Program-made: the position numbers and the translations under genes | In this document: positions 37,857-47,741 of the stretch, in pieces | Numbering within the stretch: the stretch's first letter is position 1 | Layout: the number at the start of each line of letters is the position of its first letter | DNA from: Cronobacter turicensis z3032 | GTDB lineage: Bacteria > Pseudomonadota > Gammaproteobacteria > Enterobacterales > Enterobacteriaceae | Direction: 5' to 3' | Length of the DNA stretch: 64,000 nucleotides | Assembly: GCA_000027065.2 (NCBI GenBank) | Contig: FN543093.2 | Location: 3,228,074 to 3,292,073, forward strand | Notes under the pieces: model-generated | The model's database searches: none | Told to the model about the DNA's origin: nothing | What the model saw: only the letters and a program-made list of their open reading frames with translations

Positions 37857-39143
37857 TTACTCGCCGGTCAACAGATTCGCAAGGGTACGCACGCCGATAC
37901 CGGTCGCGCCTGCCGCCCACTGCTCCACCGCCGCTTTACGGTAAGTCGCGGAGCAGTCGATATGCAGCCAGCCTTGCTGGTAGTTCTCCACAAAGTGCGA
38001 CAGGAAGCCCGCCGCGGTGCTGGCGCCCGCCGGATAGGCGCCGCCCGCCGTATTGTTCAGCTCGGCAAAGTTAGACGGCAACTGGTTGCGGTGAAACTCC
38101 GCCAGCGGCAGACGCCAGAAGGCTTCGTTTTCCGCCTGCGCGCTTTGCAGCAGACGATTCGCCAGCGCGTCGTCAAAGCTGAACAGCGCATGGTAATCGT
38201 TGCCGAGCGCCGTCTTGGCCGCGCCGGTCAGCGTCGCGGCGTCGATAATCAGCTCCGGCTTCTGGGCGCTGGCGTCAATCAGCCCGTCCGCCAGCACCAG
38301 GCGCCCTTCGGCGTCAGTGTTCATCACTTCCACCGTTTTGCCGTTGCGATAGCGAATGATATCGCCCAGACGGAAGGCGTTGCCGCTGATCATGTTATCC
38401 GCGCAGCAGAGGATCAGCTTCACGCGCTTGTTCAGGCCGCGCGTAATCGCGAACGCCAGCGAGCCGGTAACCAGCGCCGCGCCGCCCATGTCAGATTTCA
38501 TTGAATCCATAAACGCGGTCTGTTTAATGCTGTAGCCGCCGGAGTCAAACGTAATGCCTTTGCCGACGAGGCAGGCATACACCGGCGCGCTGGCATCGCC
38601 CGTCGGGTTGAAATCGAGCGCCAGCAGGACCGGCGGGCGTTCAGAGCCGCGGCCTACGGTATGCAGCCCCATGTAGTTCTGCTCGCGCAGATCCTCGCCT
38701 TTGGTAATGCGATAGCTCACGCGCTCGCCGCCGACATCCGCCAGCAGATCAACCGCGCGCTGCGCCAGATGCTCCGGGCCCATCTCTTCCGCCGGAGCGT
38801 TAATAACATCGCGCACCCAGTCGATGACTTTCAGGCGGCTGTTCAGCTCTTTCTGCTGCGCGTCGTCAAGCGGCGCCCAGGTGACGGCGCGCTTGCCTTT
38901 CGGGCCGCGATAGCCCATCCAGAACGCCCAGCTTTTTTCCACATCCCAGTCATCGCCGGCAAGCTCAACGTGTTTAAGCCCCTGGCCGTCGATTTTGCGC
39001 CCGGCGCGCTGGATAAGACCGAGATCGTCTTTGCCCGTCAGGTGCAGAGCGATACCGTCTTGCGTAAAACTGTACAGTGCTTTTTCACCCCAGCGAGCAT
39101 CGGCAGGCTCGTGGGAAAGGGTAATCTTCATGGCTTCGGTCAT
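37857..39143 (-). CDS. pepB: Aminopeptidase B (leucyl aminopeptidase family M17)
   Basis: 428 residues from the ATG at 39143 ([10 protein letters not shown]), which matches the E. coli start; 10 further upstream codons are open but not conserved. It is a two-metal cytoplasmic aminopeptidase with [15 protein letters not shown] and the signature [12 protein letters not shown]. It degrades peptides. It follows iscX and is usually read as the end of the isc cluster. Confidence 0.97.
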   Translation of the reverse strand: MTEAMKITLSHEPADARWGEKALYSFTQDGIALHLTGKDDLGLIQRAGRKIDGQGLKHVELAGDDWDVEKSWAFWMGYRGPKGKRAVTWAPLDDAQQKELNSRLKVIDWVRDVINAPAEEMGPEHLAQRAVDLLADVGGERVSYRITKGEDLREQNYMGLHTVGRGSERPPVLLALDFNPTGDASAPVYACLVGKGITFDSGGYSIKQTAFMDSMKSDMGGAALVTGSLAFAITRGLNKRVKLILCCADNMISGNAFRLGDIIRYRNGKTVEVMNTDAEGRLVLADGLIDASAQKPELIIDAATLTGAAKTALGNDYHALFSFDDALANRLLQSAQAENEAFWRLPLAEFHRNQLPSNFAELNNTAGGAYPAGASTAAGFLSHFVENYQQGWLHIDCSATYRKAAVEQWAAGATGIGVRTLANLLTGE

Positions 39144-39206
39144 TTTATTTTCCTTATATCGCCTGATGCGCAACGAAAACGGGCCGCCTTCTGGCAGCCC
39201 GTTGCG

Positions 39207-39407
39207 TTATTCTGCTTCGTCTAACCAGACCAGCAGTATAGCCTCTAAAATCTTTTCGTTAGAGGCCTGTGGATCGTCATCGAACTCTTCGAGAGAGCAG
39301 ATCCACTCGTGCATATCGGTAAAGCGCACGGTTTTCGGGTCCACGTCCGGGCGGCTGTCATACAGCGCCTCGCCGATTTCGCGGCTGTCGGTCCATTTCA
39401 GTCCCAT
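39207..39407 (-). CDS. iscX: IscX, isc-operon iron-binding regulator
   Basis: 66 residues from the ATG at 39407 ([12 protein letters not shown]). Small acidic protein that binds IscS and iron and tunes cluster assembly. Sixteen more upstream codons are open but overlap fdx. It starts one base after the fdx stop. Confidence 0.97.
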   Translation of the reverse strand: MGLKWTDSREIGEALYDSRPDVDPKTVRFTDMHEWICSLEEFDDDPQASNEKILEAILLVWLDEAE

Positions 39408-39408
39408 A

Positions 39409-39744
39409 TTAATGCTCCCTGGCGTGGTTGATGGTGTAACGCGGCATCTCCACAACCAGATCTTCGTCAGTGACGCGCGCCTGGCAGCTCAGACGGCTTT
39501 CCGGCTCCAGCCCCCACGCTTTATCCAGCATGTCGTCTTCATCTTCGGTGCTTTCCGGCAGCGAATCGAAACCTTCACGCACGATGCAGTGGCAGGTGGT
39601 GCAGGCGCACGATTTTTCACAGGCGTGTTCGATTTCAATGCCGTTGCGCAGCGCAACGTCAAGAATGGTTTCACCGCTTTGCGCTTCCAGTACTGCGCCA
39701 TCAGGACAAAGATCCTGATGAGGCAAAAAAACAATCTTAGGCAT
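39409..39744 (-). CDS. fdx: 2Fe-2S ferredoxin
   Basis: 111 residues, adrenodoxin type. Cluster ligands lie in [12 protein letters not shown] plus a downstream cysteine (LSCQA). It gives electrons for cluster assembly by IscS/IscU. Packed between hscA and iscX with 1-2 base gaps. Confidence 0.98.
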   Translation of the reverse strand: MPKIVFLPHQDLCPDGAVLEAQSGETILDVALRNGIEIEHACEKSCACTTCHCIVREGFDSLPESTEDEDDMLDKAWGLEPESRLSCQARVTDEDLVVEMPRYTINHAREH

Positions 39745-39746
39745 TA

Positions 39747-41597
39747 TTAAACCTCGTCGACGGAGTGGCCTTTAAGCGCCTGACGGATGGATTCATCCAT
39801 GCGGCGAGCGGCAAACTCCTGGGTCTGTTTATCTGTATTTTTTATCGCGTCTTCAATGGCGCTGGCGTCGTCGCCGTCGGCGGCGGCGCGCAGTTGCGCC
39901 ATCGCGTCATCAATGGCGGTGCGTTCGGTCGCGCTAAGCAGCGCGCCGTCGCTTTTCAGCGCGCCGTCGAGGCTTTCCAGCACTCGCGCGGCTTCCACTT
40001 TCTGCTCGGCGAGCATTCGCGCTTTCACGTCCTGCTCGGCAAAGCTCATGGAGTCCTGAATCATGTTAGCGATTTCGCCGTCGGTCAGCCCGTAAGACGG
40101 TTTCACCTGAATGGACGCCTCCACGCCGGTGGATTTTTCCATCGCGGTCACGCTCAGCAGGCCGTCGGCATCCACCTGGAAGGTGACGCGGATATGGGCG
40201 CCGCCCGCTGGCATCGCCGGAATGCCGCGCAGCGTAAAGCGCGCAAGCGATCGGCAATCCTGCACCAGTTCACGCTCGCCTTGCATGACGTGAATCGCCA
40301 TCGCGGTCTGGCCATCTTTAAAGGTGGTGAATTCCTGCGCGCGCGCCACGGGGATCGTGGTATTGCGCGGGATCACTTTCTCCACCAGGCCGCCCATGGT
40401 TTCAAGACCGAGCGACAGCGGGATAACATCCAGCAGCAGCATTTCGCTGTCCGGCTTGTTGCCCACCAGAATATCAGCCTGGATAGCGGCGCCGATGGCG
40501 ACCACGCGATCGGGGTCGATAGCGGTCAGCGGCGTGCGGCCAAAAAATTCGCCGACGCGCTCGCGCACCAGCGGCACGCGGGTCGAACCGCCGACCATGA
40601 CCACTTCCAGCACTTCGCCCGCTTCCACGCCCGCATCTTTCAGCGCGCGACGGCACGAAAGCAGCGTGCGCTTGACCAGCGGCGCGATGAGTTCATTGAA
40701 CTGCTCGCGGGTGACAGTGCCCTGCCAGCCCGCCACGTTGACGTGCGCGACATCGGCGTCGCTGAGTTCGATTTTCGCCTGGGTGGCGGCATCGAGCAGC
40801 TGGCGCTGAAGGCGGTTGTCGCTGCGATCGGCGATGCCCGCCTGCTCGCGAATGTAATCCGCCAGCAGATGGTCGAAATCGTCGCCGCCGAGCGCGGAAT
40901 CGCCGCCCGTCGCCAGCACTTCAAACACGCCGCGGCTTAAGCGCAGCACGGAGATATCAAACGTGCCGCCGCCTAAATCATAAACGGCGATGACGCCTTC
41001 CTGACCGGAATCGAGGCCGTAGGCGATCGCCGCCGCGGTCGGTTCATTCAGCAGGCGCAGCACATGCAGCCCGGCAAGACGCGCGGCGTCTTTGGTGCCC
41101 TGGCGCTGCGCATCATCAAAGTAGGCCGGAACGGTAATGACCACGCCGTCGAGATCGCCCGCCAGCGCTTCGCGCGCGCGTTCAGCGAGCGTTTTAAGGA
41201 TATCGGCGGAGATACGTACCGGGTTCAGCAGCCCTGCCGGAGTGTCTATCATCGGCAGGCCGTTTTCGCTCGCGCGCAGCTGATACGGCAGATGCGGGTA
41301 GCGCGCCTGAATATCGGCGAGGGAGCGGCCCATCAGGCGCTTTACGGAGCTGATGGTGTTAACCGGATCGTCCGCCGCCTGGGCGCGGGCGTCATACCCG
41401 ACGTTGTAGCCCTGTGACTGGTAGTGCACCACGGACGGCAGCAGGTGGCGCCCCTGGTGGTCCGCCAGCGTTTCCGGCTGACCGCTGCGCACGGTCGCGA
41501 CCAGCGAATGCGTGGTGCCAAGATCGATGCCCGCCGCCAGCTTGCGCTGGTGCGGCGCGCTACTCATGCCGGGCTCACTGATTTGTAATAAGGCCAT
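39747..41597 (-). CDS. hscA: Hsp70-class chaperone HscA
   Basis: 616 residues. The ATPase domain (about 20-390) has [13 protein letters not shown] and [15 protein letters not shown], and the C-terminal domain binds the LPPVK motif of IscU. It drives cluster transfer with HscB. The phosphate-1 motif reads [10 protein letters not shown], where E. coli has Asn in place of His, to my memory; the bases (CAT) are clear. Otherwise close to E. coli. Confidence 0.98.
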   Translation of the reverse strand: MALLQISEPGMSSAPHQRKLAAGIDLGTTHSLVATVRSGQPETLADHQGRHLLPSVVHYQSQGYNVGYDARAQAADDPVNTISSVKRLMGRSLADIQARYPHLPYQLRASENGLPMIDTPAGLLNPVRISADILKTLAERAREALAGDLDGVVITVPAYFDDAQRQGTKDAARLAGLHVLRLLNEPTAAAIAYGLDSGQEGVIAVYDLGGGTFDISVLRLSRGVFEVLATGGDSALGGDDFDHLLADYIREQAGIADRSDNRLQRQLLDAATQAKIELSDADVAHVNVAGWQGTVTREQFNELIAPLVKRTLLSCRRALKDAGVEAGEVLEVVMVGGSTRVPLVRERVGEFFGRTPLTAIDPDRVVAIGAAIQADILVGNKPDSEMLLLDVIPLSLGLETMGGLVEKVIPRNTTIPVARAQEFTTFKDGQTAMAIHVMQGERELVQDCRSLARFTLRGIPAMPAGGAHIRVTFQVDADGLLSVTAMEKSTGVEASIQVKPSYGLTDGEIANMIQDSMSFAEQDVKARMLAEQKVEAARVLESLDGALKSDGALLSATERTAIDDAMAQLRAAADGDDASAIEDAIKNTDKQTQEFAARRMDESIRQALKGHSVDEV

Positions 41598-41612
41598 GTT
41601 GAGCTTCCAGAA

Positions 41613-42128
41613 TTAAAAATCGAGCCACTTTTCTTCGAGTTGTTCTGACTGGCTTAACAGCTTGTCGAGAAAACGCAGCTTGCGTACCGTATCGGCCGCC
41701 TGCGCCCACGCTTCGGCGTCCAGCTCCGTCACCATGTGCTGATGGCGTTCCTGATACATCGCTTTGACGTTACGGACGAAGGCTTCAAGGCGGTCGGCGT
41801 CTTTGGCCTGCTCAATCTCATCCAGCGCTTCACGCAGCTCCAGTTGCTCCATCAGAAACGCGGTGTCGCGCACGGTGTGCTGTTCATTCGCCAGATCGAA
41901 GCTGTGCAGAGAGAGCAGATATTCCGCGCGCGTCAGCGGGTGGCGCAGCGTTTGCCATGCCTGATTGATGGTGGCGGATTGCGAGAGCGCCGCCAGTTGT
42001 TCGGCCTGGGAATGGCTTGCGTATTTATCGGGATGATACTGACGTTGCAGATCCTGGTAACGAGCCGCCAGTTGGGCACTGTCCAGCGCATAACGGGCCT
42101 GCAGCCCAAAGAGGGTGAAGTAATCCAT
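41613..42128 (-). CDS. hscB: J-domain co-chaperone HscB
   Basis: 171 residues from the ATG at 42128 (MDYFTLFGL); seven upstream codons are open but not conserved. The J-domain has YHPDK (HPD at about 32-34), and a C-terminal three-helix domain carries IscU to HscA. Fifteen bases before hscA. Confidence 0.97.
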   Translation of the reverse strand: MDYFTLFGLQARYALDSAQLAARYQDLQRQYHPDKYASHSQAEQLAALSQSATINQAWQTLRHPLTRAEYLLSLHSFDLANEQHTVRDTAFLMEQLELREALDEIEQAKDADRLEAFVRNVKAMYQERHQHMVTELDAEAWAQAADTVRKLRFLDKLLSQSEQLEEKWLDF

Positions 42129-42209
42129 AACAGTCTCGGGGTCAGTCAACGTGATAAAGCAAATACCCCGCCTGCGGCTGGCGCAGACGGGGAGAGGCGG
42201 GAAAGATTA

Positions 42210-42533
42210 TCAGACGTTAAAGCTTTCGCCGCAGCCGCACTCATCTTTAACGTTCGGGTTGGTGAATTTAAACCCTTCGTTCAGGCCTTCTTTGACGAAG
42301 TCCAGCTGAGTGCCATTAAGGAATTGCAGGCTTTTACCATCGACCACCACCTTCACGCCCTTGTCTTCGAACACCGTGTCTTCTGGCAGCGGCGCGTCAA
42401 CAAATTCCAGCACATAGGCCATGCCGGAACAGCCGGACGTACGCACGCCAAGACGCAGGCCAAAACCTTTACCGCGGTTGGCCAGGAAAGCGTTGACGCG
42501 CGCGGCGGCGGTGTCGCTAAGGGTAATCGACAT
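42210..42533 (-). CDS. iscA: Iron-sulfur carrier IscA
   Basis: 107 residues, A-type carrier. The three conserved cysteines are in RTSGCSG (about 35) and the C-terminal CGCG (99, 101). It passes clusters to target enzymes. Confidence 0.98.
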   Translation of the reverse strand: MSITLSDTAAARVNAFLANRGKGFGLRLGVRTSGCSGMAYVLEFVDAPLPEDTVFEDKGVKVVVDGKSLQFLNGTQLDFVKEGLNEGFKFTNPNVKDECGCGESFNV

Positions 42534-42557
42534 ACTACAACCTCAACTCATCAATGA

Positions 42558-42944
42558 TTATTTTGCTTCACGTTTGCTTTTATAGTCCGCAATAGCGGCT
42601 TTGATAGCGTCTTCCGCCAGGATAGAGCAGTGAATTTTTACCGGCGGCAGTTCGAGTTCGTCTGCGATATCGGTATTTTTAATTGCCTGCGCTTCGTCCA
42701 GGGATTTGCCTTTGACCCACTCGGTGACCAGCGAGCTGGACGCGATAGCGGAGCCGCAACCGTAGGTTTTGAAACGTGCGTCTTCAATGATACCTTCATT
42801 GTTGACTTTGATCTGCAACTTCATCACGTCGCCGCACGCCGGGGCGCCGACCATGCCGCTGCCGACGTTGTCGTCGTTGTTGTCAAAAGAGCCGACGTTG
42901 CGCGGGTTTTCGTAATGATCGATGACTTTTTCGCTGTATGCCAT
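42558..42944 (-). CDS. iscU: Iron-sulfur scaffold IscU
   Basis: 128 residues. Scaffold cysteines are in GAPACGD, TYGCGSA and KIHCSIL, and the chaperone-binding LPPVK motif lies at about 99-103. Between iscS and iscA. Confidence 0.98.
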   Translation of the reverse strand: MAYSEKVIDHYENPRNVGSFDNNDDNVGSGMVGAPACGDVMKLQIKVNNEGIIEDARFKTYGCGSAIASSSLVTEWVKGKSLDEAQAIKNTDIADELELPPVKIHCSILAEDAIKAAIADYKSKREAK

Positions 42945-42972
42945 GTGTTATTTCTCCTGAATCCGATACCGA

Positions 42973-44187
42973 TTAATGATGAGCCCATTCGATGGTGGTT
43001 AAATCCACGCCCTGCTTAAACATCTCCCACAGCGGAGAGAGGTCGCGCAGGCGGCCAATGGATTTGCGTACCAGTTCGATGGTGTAGTCGATCTCTTCTT
43101 CAGTCGTGAAACGGCCCAGAGAGAAACGGATAGAGCTGTGCGCCAGCTCGTCATTCATACCCAGCGCGCGCAGCACGTAAGACGGCTCAAGGCTTGCAGA
43201 GGTACAGGCGGACCCAGACGATACCGCCAGGTCTTTCAGCGCCATGATCAGCGACTCGCCTTCCACGTAGTTAAAGCTCACGTTCAGGATGGTCGGAACG
43301 CCCTGCTCCAGGTCGCCGTTCAGGTAAACTTCTTCGATATCTTTAATGCCGTTCCACAGACGGTTACGCAGACCGCGCAGGCGTTCCATCTCGCTTGCCA
43401 TTTCTTCTTTAGCGATACGATAGGCTTCGCCCATGCCGACGATCTGGTGAACCGGCAGGGTACCGGAACGCATGCCGCGCTCGTGACCGCCGCCGTGCAT
43501 CTGCGCTTCGATACGGATACGCGGTTTACGACGCACGTAGAGCGCGCCGATGCCTTTCGGGCCATAGATTTTGTGGCCGGTGAAGGACATCAGGTCCACT
43601 TTCAGCTGGGTCAGGTCGATAGGCAGCTTGCCCACGCTCTGGGTGGCGTCAACGTGGTAGATGATGCCGCGCGCGCGGCACATTTCGCCGATGGTGGCGA
43701 TATCCTGCACCACGCCGATTTCGTTATTCACGTGCATAATGGAAACCAGGATGGTGTCGTCACGCATCGCGGCTTCGAGTTCTTTAAGATCGATAATGCC
43801 GTTGCTCTGCGGGGCGAGGTAAGTAACCTCAAAGCCTTCGCGCTCCAGCTGACGGCAGGTGTCCAGCACCGCTTTATGCTCGGTTTTGCTGGTGATGATG
43901 TGCTTGCCTTTTTTCTGGTAGAAATTGGCCGCACCTTTGATAGCCAGGTTATCGGATTCGGTCGCGCCAGAGGTAAAGACGATTTCACGCGGGTCCGCGC
44001 CGATGAGATCGGCCACCTGGTTACGGGCGATATCCACCGCCTCTTCCGCCTGCCAGCCAAAACGGTGGGAGCGGGAGGCCGGGTTACCGAAGGTTCCGTC
44101 CATCGTTAAAAACTGCATCATTTTCTCGGCGACGCGCGGGTCCACCGGCGTGGTCGCGGAGTAATCGAGGTAAATCGGTAATTTCAT
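42973..44187 (-). CDS. iscS: Cysteine desulfurase IscS
   Basis: 404 residues, PLP enzyme that supplies sulfur from cysteine. The PLP lysine is in [12 protein letters not shown] (about 206), and the mobile active cysteine is in [10 protein letters not shown] (about 328). It also feeds tRNA thiolation. Confidence 0.98.
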   Translation of the reverse strand: MKLPIYLDYSATTPVDPRVAEKMMQFLTMDGTFGNPASRSHRFGWQAEEAVDIARNQVADLIGADPREIVFTSGATESDNLAIKGAANFYQKKGKHIITSKTEHKAVLDTCRQLEREGFEVTYLAPQSNGIIDLKELEAAMRDDTILVSIMHVNNEIGVVQDIATIGEMCRARGIIYHVDATQSVGKLPIDLTQLKVDLMSFTGHKIYGPKGIGALYVRRKPRIRIEAQMHGGGHERGMRSGTLPVHQIVGMGEAYRIAKEEMASEMERLRGLRNRLWNGIKDIEEVYLNGDLEQGVPTILNVSFNYVEGESLIMALKDLAVSSGSACTSASLEPSYVLRALGMNDELAHSSIRFSLGRFTTEEEIDYTIELVRKSIGRLRDLSPLWEMFKQGVDLTTIEWAHH

Positions 44188-44218
44188 TGCTCTTAAGCTC
44201 CGTACATCTCAAAGCGGT

Positions 44219-44283
44219 GAATCAGGCAGCCGGCTGGATGTACGCCGCAGTCTACAGGATGTCGCAGCACCCTGGCCTGATTC
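44219..44283 (-). promoter_or_regulatory. iscR-iscS intergenic hairpin
   Basis: Arms GAATCAGGC (44219-44227) and GCCTGATTC (44275-44283) are perfectly complementary and enclose a further foldable loop. In E. coli a structure in this gap protects the iscR part of the mRNA when the small RNA RyhB triggers decay of iscSUA. The same role is likely here. Confidence 0.6.
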
Positions 44284-44303
44284 GGGAAAAGCGTATTATT
44301 TTT

Positions 44304-44792
44304 TTAAGCGCGCAGTTTGACGTCGATAGCGTCCTGAGCGCGGGTCGGGCGATGGGCTTCATTATGCTGACGGTCAGAGACATCCAGCACTTCCTGGTTG
44401 TTCACCAGTTCACCTAAGGTAATGTTGTTCAGAAAACCGGTCAGGCGATCGCTCAGATCGCGCCACAGCGCGTGGGTCAGGCATTTATCGCCGCCCTGGC
44501 AGCCGCCTTTACCCTGACAACGGGTTGCATCGACAGATTCATCAACGGCGCTGATGACTTCACCGACCGCAATCTGGCCCGCGTCTTTACCCAGCAGGTA
44601 GCCGCCGCCCGGACCACGTACGCTGGACACCAGGCCATTTTTACGCAGGCGAGAGAACAGCTGCTCCAGATAAGAAAGCGAGATACCCTGACGTTCAGAA
44701 ATATCTGCCAACGGTACCGGACCGGATTCGGAGTTGAGCGCAACGTCCAGCATTGCGGTCACGGCATAGCGCCCTTTAGATGTCAGTCTCAT
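44304..44792 (-). CDS. iscR: Iron-sulfur cluster regulator IscR
   Basis: 162 residues, Rrf2-family repressor. The winged helix (about 1-65) begins [16 protein letters not shown], and the 2Fe-2S ligands are Cys92, 98 and 104 in [17 protein letters not shown] with His107 after them. With cluster bound it represses its own operon; two sites for it lie directly upstream. Confidence 0.98.
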   Translation of the reverse strand: MRLTSKGRYAVTAMLDVALNSESGPVPLADISERQGISLSYLEQLFSRLRKNGLVSSVRGPGGGYLLGKDAGQIAVGEVISAVDESVDATRCQGKGGCQGGDKCLTHALWRDLSDRLTGFLNNITLGELVNNQEVLDVSDRQHNEAHRPTRAQDAIDVKLRA

Positions 44793-44874
44793 GTCTTACT
44801 TAACCTCAAGCTCGCCCCTCGACGCGGGGGTTTTTATGAAAATGGGGGTATTGCATAGCAGGCGCAAGTCTGAC

Positions 44875-44924
44875 ATTCCCGAGTAAAATGGTCAACTATT
44901 TACCCGAGTATTTTACTCAAGTAT
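44875..44924 (-). promoter_or_regulatory. Two adjacent type 1 IscR sites, isc promoter
   Basis: Two 25-base sites lie end to end, 44875-44899 and 44900-44924. On the minus strand each matches the type 1 IscR consensus, as I remember it, at about 22 of 25 positions (cores TTGACC..TTACTCGGG and TTGAGT..ATACTCGGG). TTGACC at 44890-44895 can serve as the -35, so bound holo-IscR would block polymerase. Confidence 0.8.
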
Positions 44925-45664
44925 TAAGGCTTCTCATTACGGCTGCTTTCTATCGACGCCAGCATGCCGCGCAGGATGTTAAGTTCCTGACTTTCCGGGC
45001 GTGCGCGGGTAAAAAGACGGCGTAATTTGTTCATCACCTGGCCGGGATGATTAGCGCGGATGAAGCCGGTCGTGAGCAAAACTTGCTCAAGATGACCGTA
45101 AAAACGCTCAAGATCGTCCACCAGCGGATAGGGGGTTTCTTCTTCTTCGGCATGCGCAGGCGCCTGGGCATCCTGAGTGGCGAGCCACGCCATGCGAACT
45201 TCATAGGCTACCACCTGCACCGCCATCGCGAGGTTCAGCGAGCTGTACTCCGGGTTGGCCGCGATAGCGACGTGATAGTGGCACTTTTGCAGTTCGTCGT
45301 TGGTCAGCCCAACGCGCTCACGGCCAAACACAATCGCGACCGGCGCATGCGCCGCTTCAGAGACGCTTTTCAGACCGCATTCGCGCGGGTCGAGCATCGG
45401 CCAGGGCAGCGTGCGGGAACGCGCGCTGGTGCCGACCACCAGGCTGCACCCCGCCAGCGCTTCATCCAGCGTATCGACGATGCTCGCATTGCCGATCACA
45501 TCGCTGGCGCCTGCGGCGAGCGCGATAGCCTGGGAATCCGGTTTCACCAACGGATTCACCAGCCACAGGTTGGTGAGGCCCATGGTTTTCATGGCGCGGG
45601 CAACAGAACCCATGTTGCCGGTGTGTGAGGTTTCAACCAGCACGATACGAATGTTTTGCAGCAT
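44924..45664 (-). CDS. trmJ: tRNA Cm32/Um32 methyltransferase TrmJ
   Basis: 246 residues, SPOUT-class enzyme that 2'-O-methylates position 32 of several tRNAs. It has [13 protein letters not shown] near the start and the trefoil-knot motif [12 protein letters not shown] (about 111-122). It reads away from suhB. Confidence 0.97.
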   Translation of the reverse strand: MLQNIRIVLVETSHTGNMGSVARAMKTMGLTNLWLVNPLVKPDSQAIALAAGASDVIGNASIVDTLDEALAGCSLVVGTSARSRTLPWPMLDPRECGLKSVSEAAHAPVAIVFGRERVGLTNDELQKCHYHVAIAANPEYSSLNLAMAVQVVAYEVRMAWLATQDAQAPAHAEEEETPYPLVDDLERFYGHLEQVLLTTGFIRANHPGQVMNKLRRLFTRARPESQELNILRGMLASIESSRNEKP

Positions 45665-45712
45665 AGCGACTCAGTATCCGAAAAGAATATCAGGACATCT
45701 TATCATAAACCT

Positions 45713-45767
45713 GAGACATATTCCGAACCCTCTGCTATAATCCGCGCCGTTTTCCCGTTCTTTAACA
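45713..45767 (+). promoter_or_regulatory. suhB promoter and leader boxA
   Basis: TATAAT at 45736-45741, with GAGACA at 45713-45718 as a 17-base-spaced -35. In the leader, CGTTCTTTAACA (45756-45767) closely matches boxA, TGCTCTTTAACA, the Nus-factor RNA element of rRNA operons. SuhB is itself part of that antitermination complex, and in E. coli its gene is controlled through this boxA. Confidence 0.75.
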
Positions 45768-45785
45768 TCCAGTGAGAGAAACCTG

Positions 45786-46589
45786 ATGCATCCGATGCTC
45801 AACATCGCCGTGCGTGCTGCGCGCAAGGCCGGAAATTATATCGCCAAAAACTACGAAACCCCGGACGCCGTAGAGACCAGCCAGAAAGGCAGCAACGACT
45901 TTGTAACGAACGTGGATAAAGGCGCAGAGCGCATTATTATCGACACCATTCGCCAGTCCTACCCGCAACACACCATCATCACCGAAGAAAGCGGTGAACA
46001 CGCAGGCACCGAGCAGGATATTCAATGGGTTATCGATCCGCTGGATGGCACCACCAACTTCGTTAAACGTCTCCCGCATTTCGCCGTTTCTATCGCTGTA
46101 CGTATCAAAGGCCGCGCAGAAGTCGCCGTGGTTTACGATCCGATGCGTAACGAACTCTTCACCGCCGTTCGCGGCCAGGGCGCGCAGCTTAACGGCTACC
46201 GTCTGCGCGGCAGCACTGCTCGCGATCTGGACGGCACCATTCTGGCGACCGGCTTCCCGTTCAAAGCTAAACAGCACGCTACGCCGTACATGAATATCGT
46301 GACCAAACTGTTTACCCAGTGCGCTGATTTCCGCCGCGCCGGTTCCGCCGCGCTGGATCTGGCCTATGTGGCCGCAGGCCGCGTGGATGGTTACTTTGAA
46401 ATCGGCCTGAAGCCGTGGGATTTCGCCGCAGGCGATCTGCTGGTGCGTGAAGCCGGCGGTCTGGTGTGCGATTTCATGGGCGGTCACAACTACATGATGA
46501 CCGGTAACATCGTGGCAGGTAACCCGCGCGTCGTGAAAGCGATGCTGGGCAATATGCGCGATGAGCTGAGCGAAGCGCTGAAGCGTTAA
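45786..46589 (+). CDS. suhB: Inositol-1-monophosphatase / Nus-complex protein SuhB
   Basis: 267 residues. Inositol monophosphatase fold with the metal motifs EESGEH and WVIDPLDGTTNF and a late WDFAAGDLLV. In E. coli its main role is in rRNA antitermination with NusA, NusB, NusE and NusG, not inositol metabolism. GTGAGAGAAA precedes the ATG. Confidence 0.98.
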   Translation: MHPMLNIAVRAARKAGNYIAKNYETPDAVETSQKGSNDFVTNVDKGAERIIIDTIRQSYPQHTIITEESGEHAGTEQDIQWVIDPLDGTTNFVKRLPHFAVSIAVRIKGRAEVAVVYDPMRNELFTAVRGQGAQLNGYRLRGSTARDLDGTILATGFPFKAKQHATPYMNIVTKLFTQCADFRRAGSAALDLAYVAAGRVDGYFEIGLKPWDFAAGDLLVREAGGLVCDFMGGHNYMMTGNIVAGNPRVVKAMLGNMRDELSEALKR

Positions 46590-46609
46590 TCGCTTCCAGG
46601 CAAGAAAAA

Positions 46610-46640
46610 GGCAGGTACGCGAGAGCGGCCTGCCTTTTTT
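46610..46640 (+). terminator. suhB terminator
   Basis: Arms GGCAGG (46610-46615) and CCTGCC (46629-46634), then six T. It lies 20 bases past the suhB stop. Confidence 0.88.
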
Positions 46641-46675
46641 GTTGGTTTTTTATGGCGCGTGGGGTCTGGTGAGCT

Positions 46676-46751
46676 GGTGGGTGCGCGGCCCTTACCCACC
46701 CTACAAAAACACACAACCCTCGCAGGGCGGATAAGCGGATGCGCACCCGCC
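46676..46751. repeat. Dispersed intergenic repeat, copy 2 (inverted pair)
   Basis: The left arm reads GGTGGGTGCGC-GGCCCTTACC-CACCCTAC. The right arm, GGGCGGATAAGC-GGATGCGCACC-CGCC, is its imperfect reverse complement. Same family and layout as 37772-37848. It occupies the gap after suhB where E. coli has yfhR. Confidence 0.7.
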
Positions 46752-46763
46752 ATCATCCCGCCG

Positions 46764-47741
46764 TTAAAACGGTCTCAACCCTTGTGCGACGGGGGCTGCG
46801 CCTGACCACATCACCAGCGCGGCGGCCACTAATACCACGCCGCCTGCAAGCGCGAGCGTCGCCCCGCCCGTCCGCCGCCACAGCGGGGGCGTCTTCTTCC
46901 CGCCGAGCCGCACCGCCAGATGCCGGGAACTGTGCACAAACAGCGCGATGGCTGAAATGGTCAGCGACGTTCCCGCCGCCATCGCCAGCGCCGACGCCAC
47001 ACCCCAGCCAAACACGCCGATCACTTTACTGAACAACAACACCATCAGCGCGCCGGAACACGGACGCATCCCCATCGGGAGCACCACCATCAGCCTGGCG
47101 CGCCAGTCCTCGCCGCGCTCAAGCTGCGCCTGCGACGGTAAATGCTGATGCCCACAGCCGCAGGTGTCGCTGTGCGTATGGTGCGGGCTAAAGGCGGTGA
47201 AGACCGGGCGGCGCGCCAGCCCGCGCAGCGTTTTCACCGCGCGCCAGCAAAGCAGCAACCCCAGCGCCCCCACCAGCAGATAGCTGCCCTTTTCCAGCCA
47301 GTAGCCGCTCAGGTGCAATTGCCGCGCAGGCAGCGCCAGTACCGTCAGCACCACCGTCACCAGGGCAATCGCCACCAGACCCTGTAACAAGGACGACGCG
47401 AACGTCAGTTTCAGGCTGGTTTTCAGGCGCGACGGGTGGGTGGCAAGCCAGGTCGCGATAACCACTTTGCCGTGGCCCGGCCCCAGCGCATGCAGCACGC
47501 CATAGATAAAGCTGAACAGCAGCAGCGAGCCGCCCGCCCGCGTCGGGTTTTCCGCCACCTGCTGAAGGAGCGCGCTCATCTCACGGTTGATGCCGCGCTG
47601 CCAGATGATGCTTTTCATCAGCACCTGCGGCCACTCAAGCCACAGCCAGACGCCTGCGCCCAGCGCCAGGACAACAAACAGCGCCAGGGGCCAGAAGTGC
47701 AGCCAGCGGCGCGGCGCGAACGGTGTTGAAATTACTGACAT
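46764..47741 (-). CDS. NicO-family metal transporter, ZevB/RcnA-like
   Basis: 325 residues with about six membrane spans. The NicO motif HALGPGHGK (about 84-92) is present, as are a His/Cys-rich loop (HHTHSDTCGCGHQH, about 187-200) and PMGMRPCSGAL. The partner gene just upstream encodes a DUF1007 periplasmic protein and overlaps its start by 10 bases. Together they match the ZevA/ZevB pair of Haemophilus influenzae, needed for zinc under limitation, although other NicO proteins move nickel or cobalt. The metal and direction are not settled by sequence. Confidence 0.85.
   Translation of the reverse strand: MSVISTPFAPRRWLHFWPLALFVVLALGAGVWLWLEWPQVLMKSIIWQRGINREMSALLQQVAENPTRAGGSLLLFSFIYGVLHALGPGHGKVVIATWLATHPSRLKTSLKLTFASSLLQGLVAIALVTVVLTVLALPARQLHLSGYWLEKGSYLLVGALGLLLCWRAVKTLRGLARRPVFTAFSPHHTHSDTCGCGHQHLPSQAQLERGEDWRARLMVVLPMGMRPCSGALMVLLFSKVIGVFGWGVASALAMAAGTSLTISAIALFVHSSRHLAVRLGGKKTPPLWRRTGGATLALAGGVVLVAAALVMWSGAAPVAQGLRPF

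Noticed and set aside
45762..46487. 241-codon minus-strand frame opposite suhB
   Set aside because: Antisense of suhB, spanning its promoter-proximal region; no start signals.
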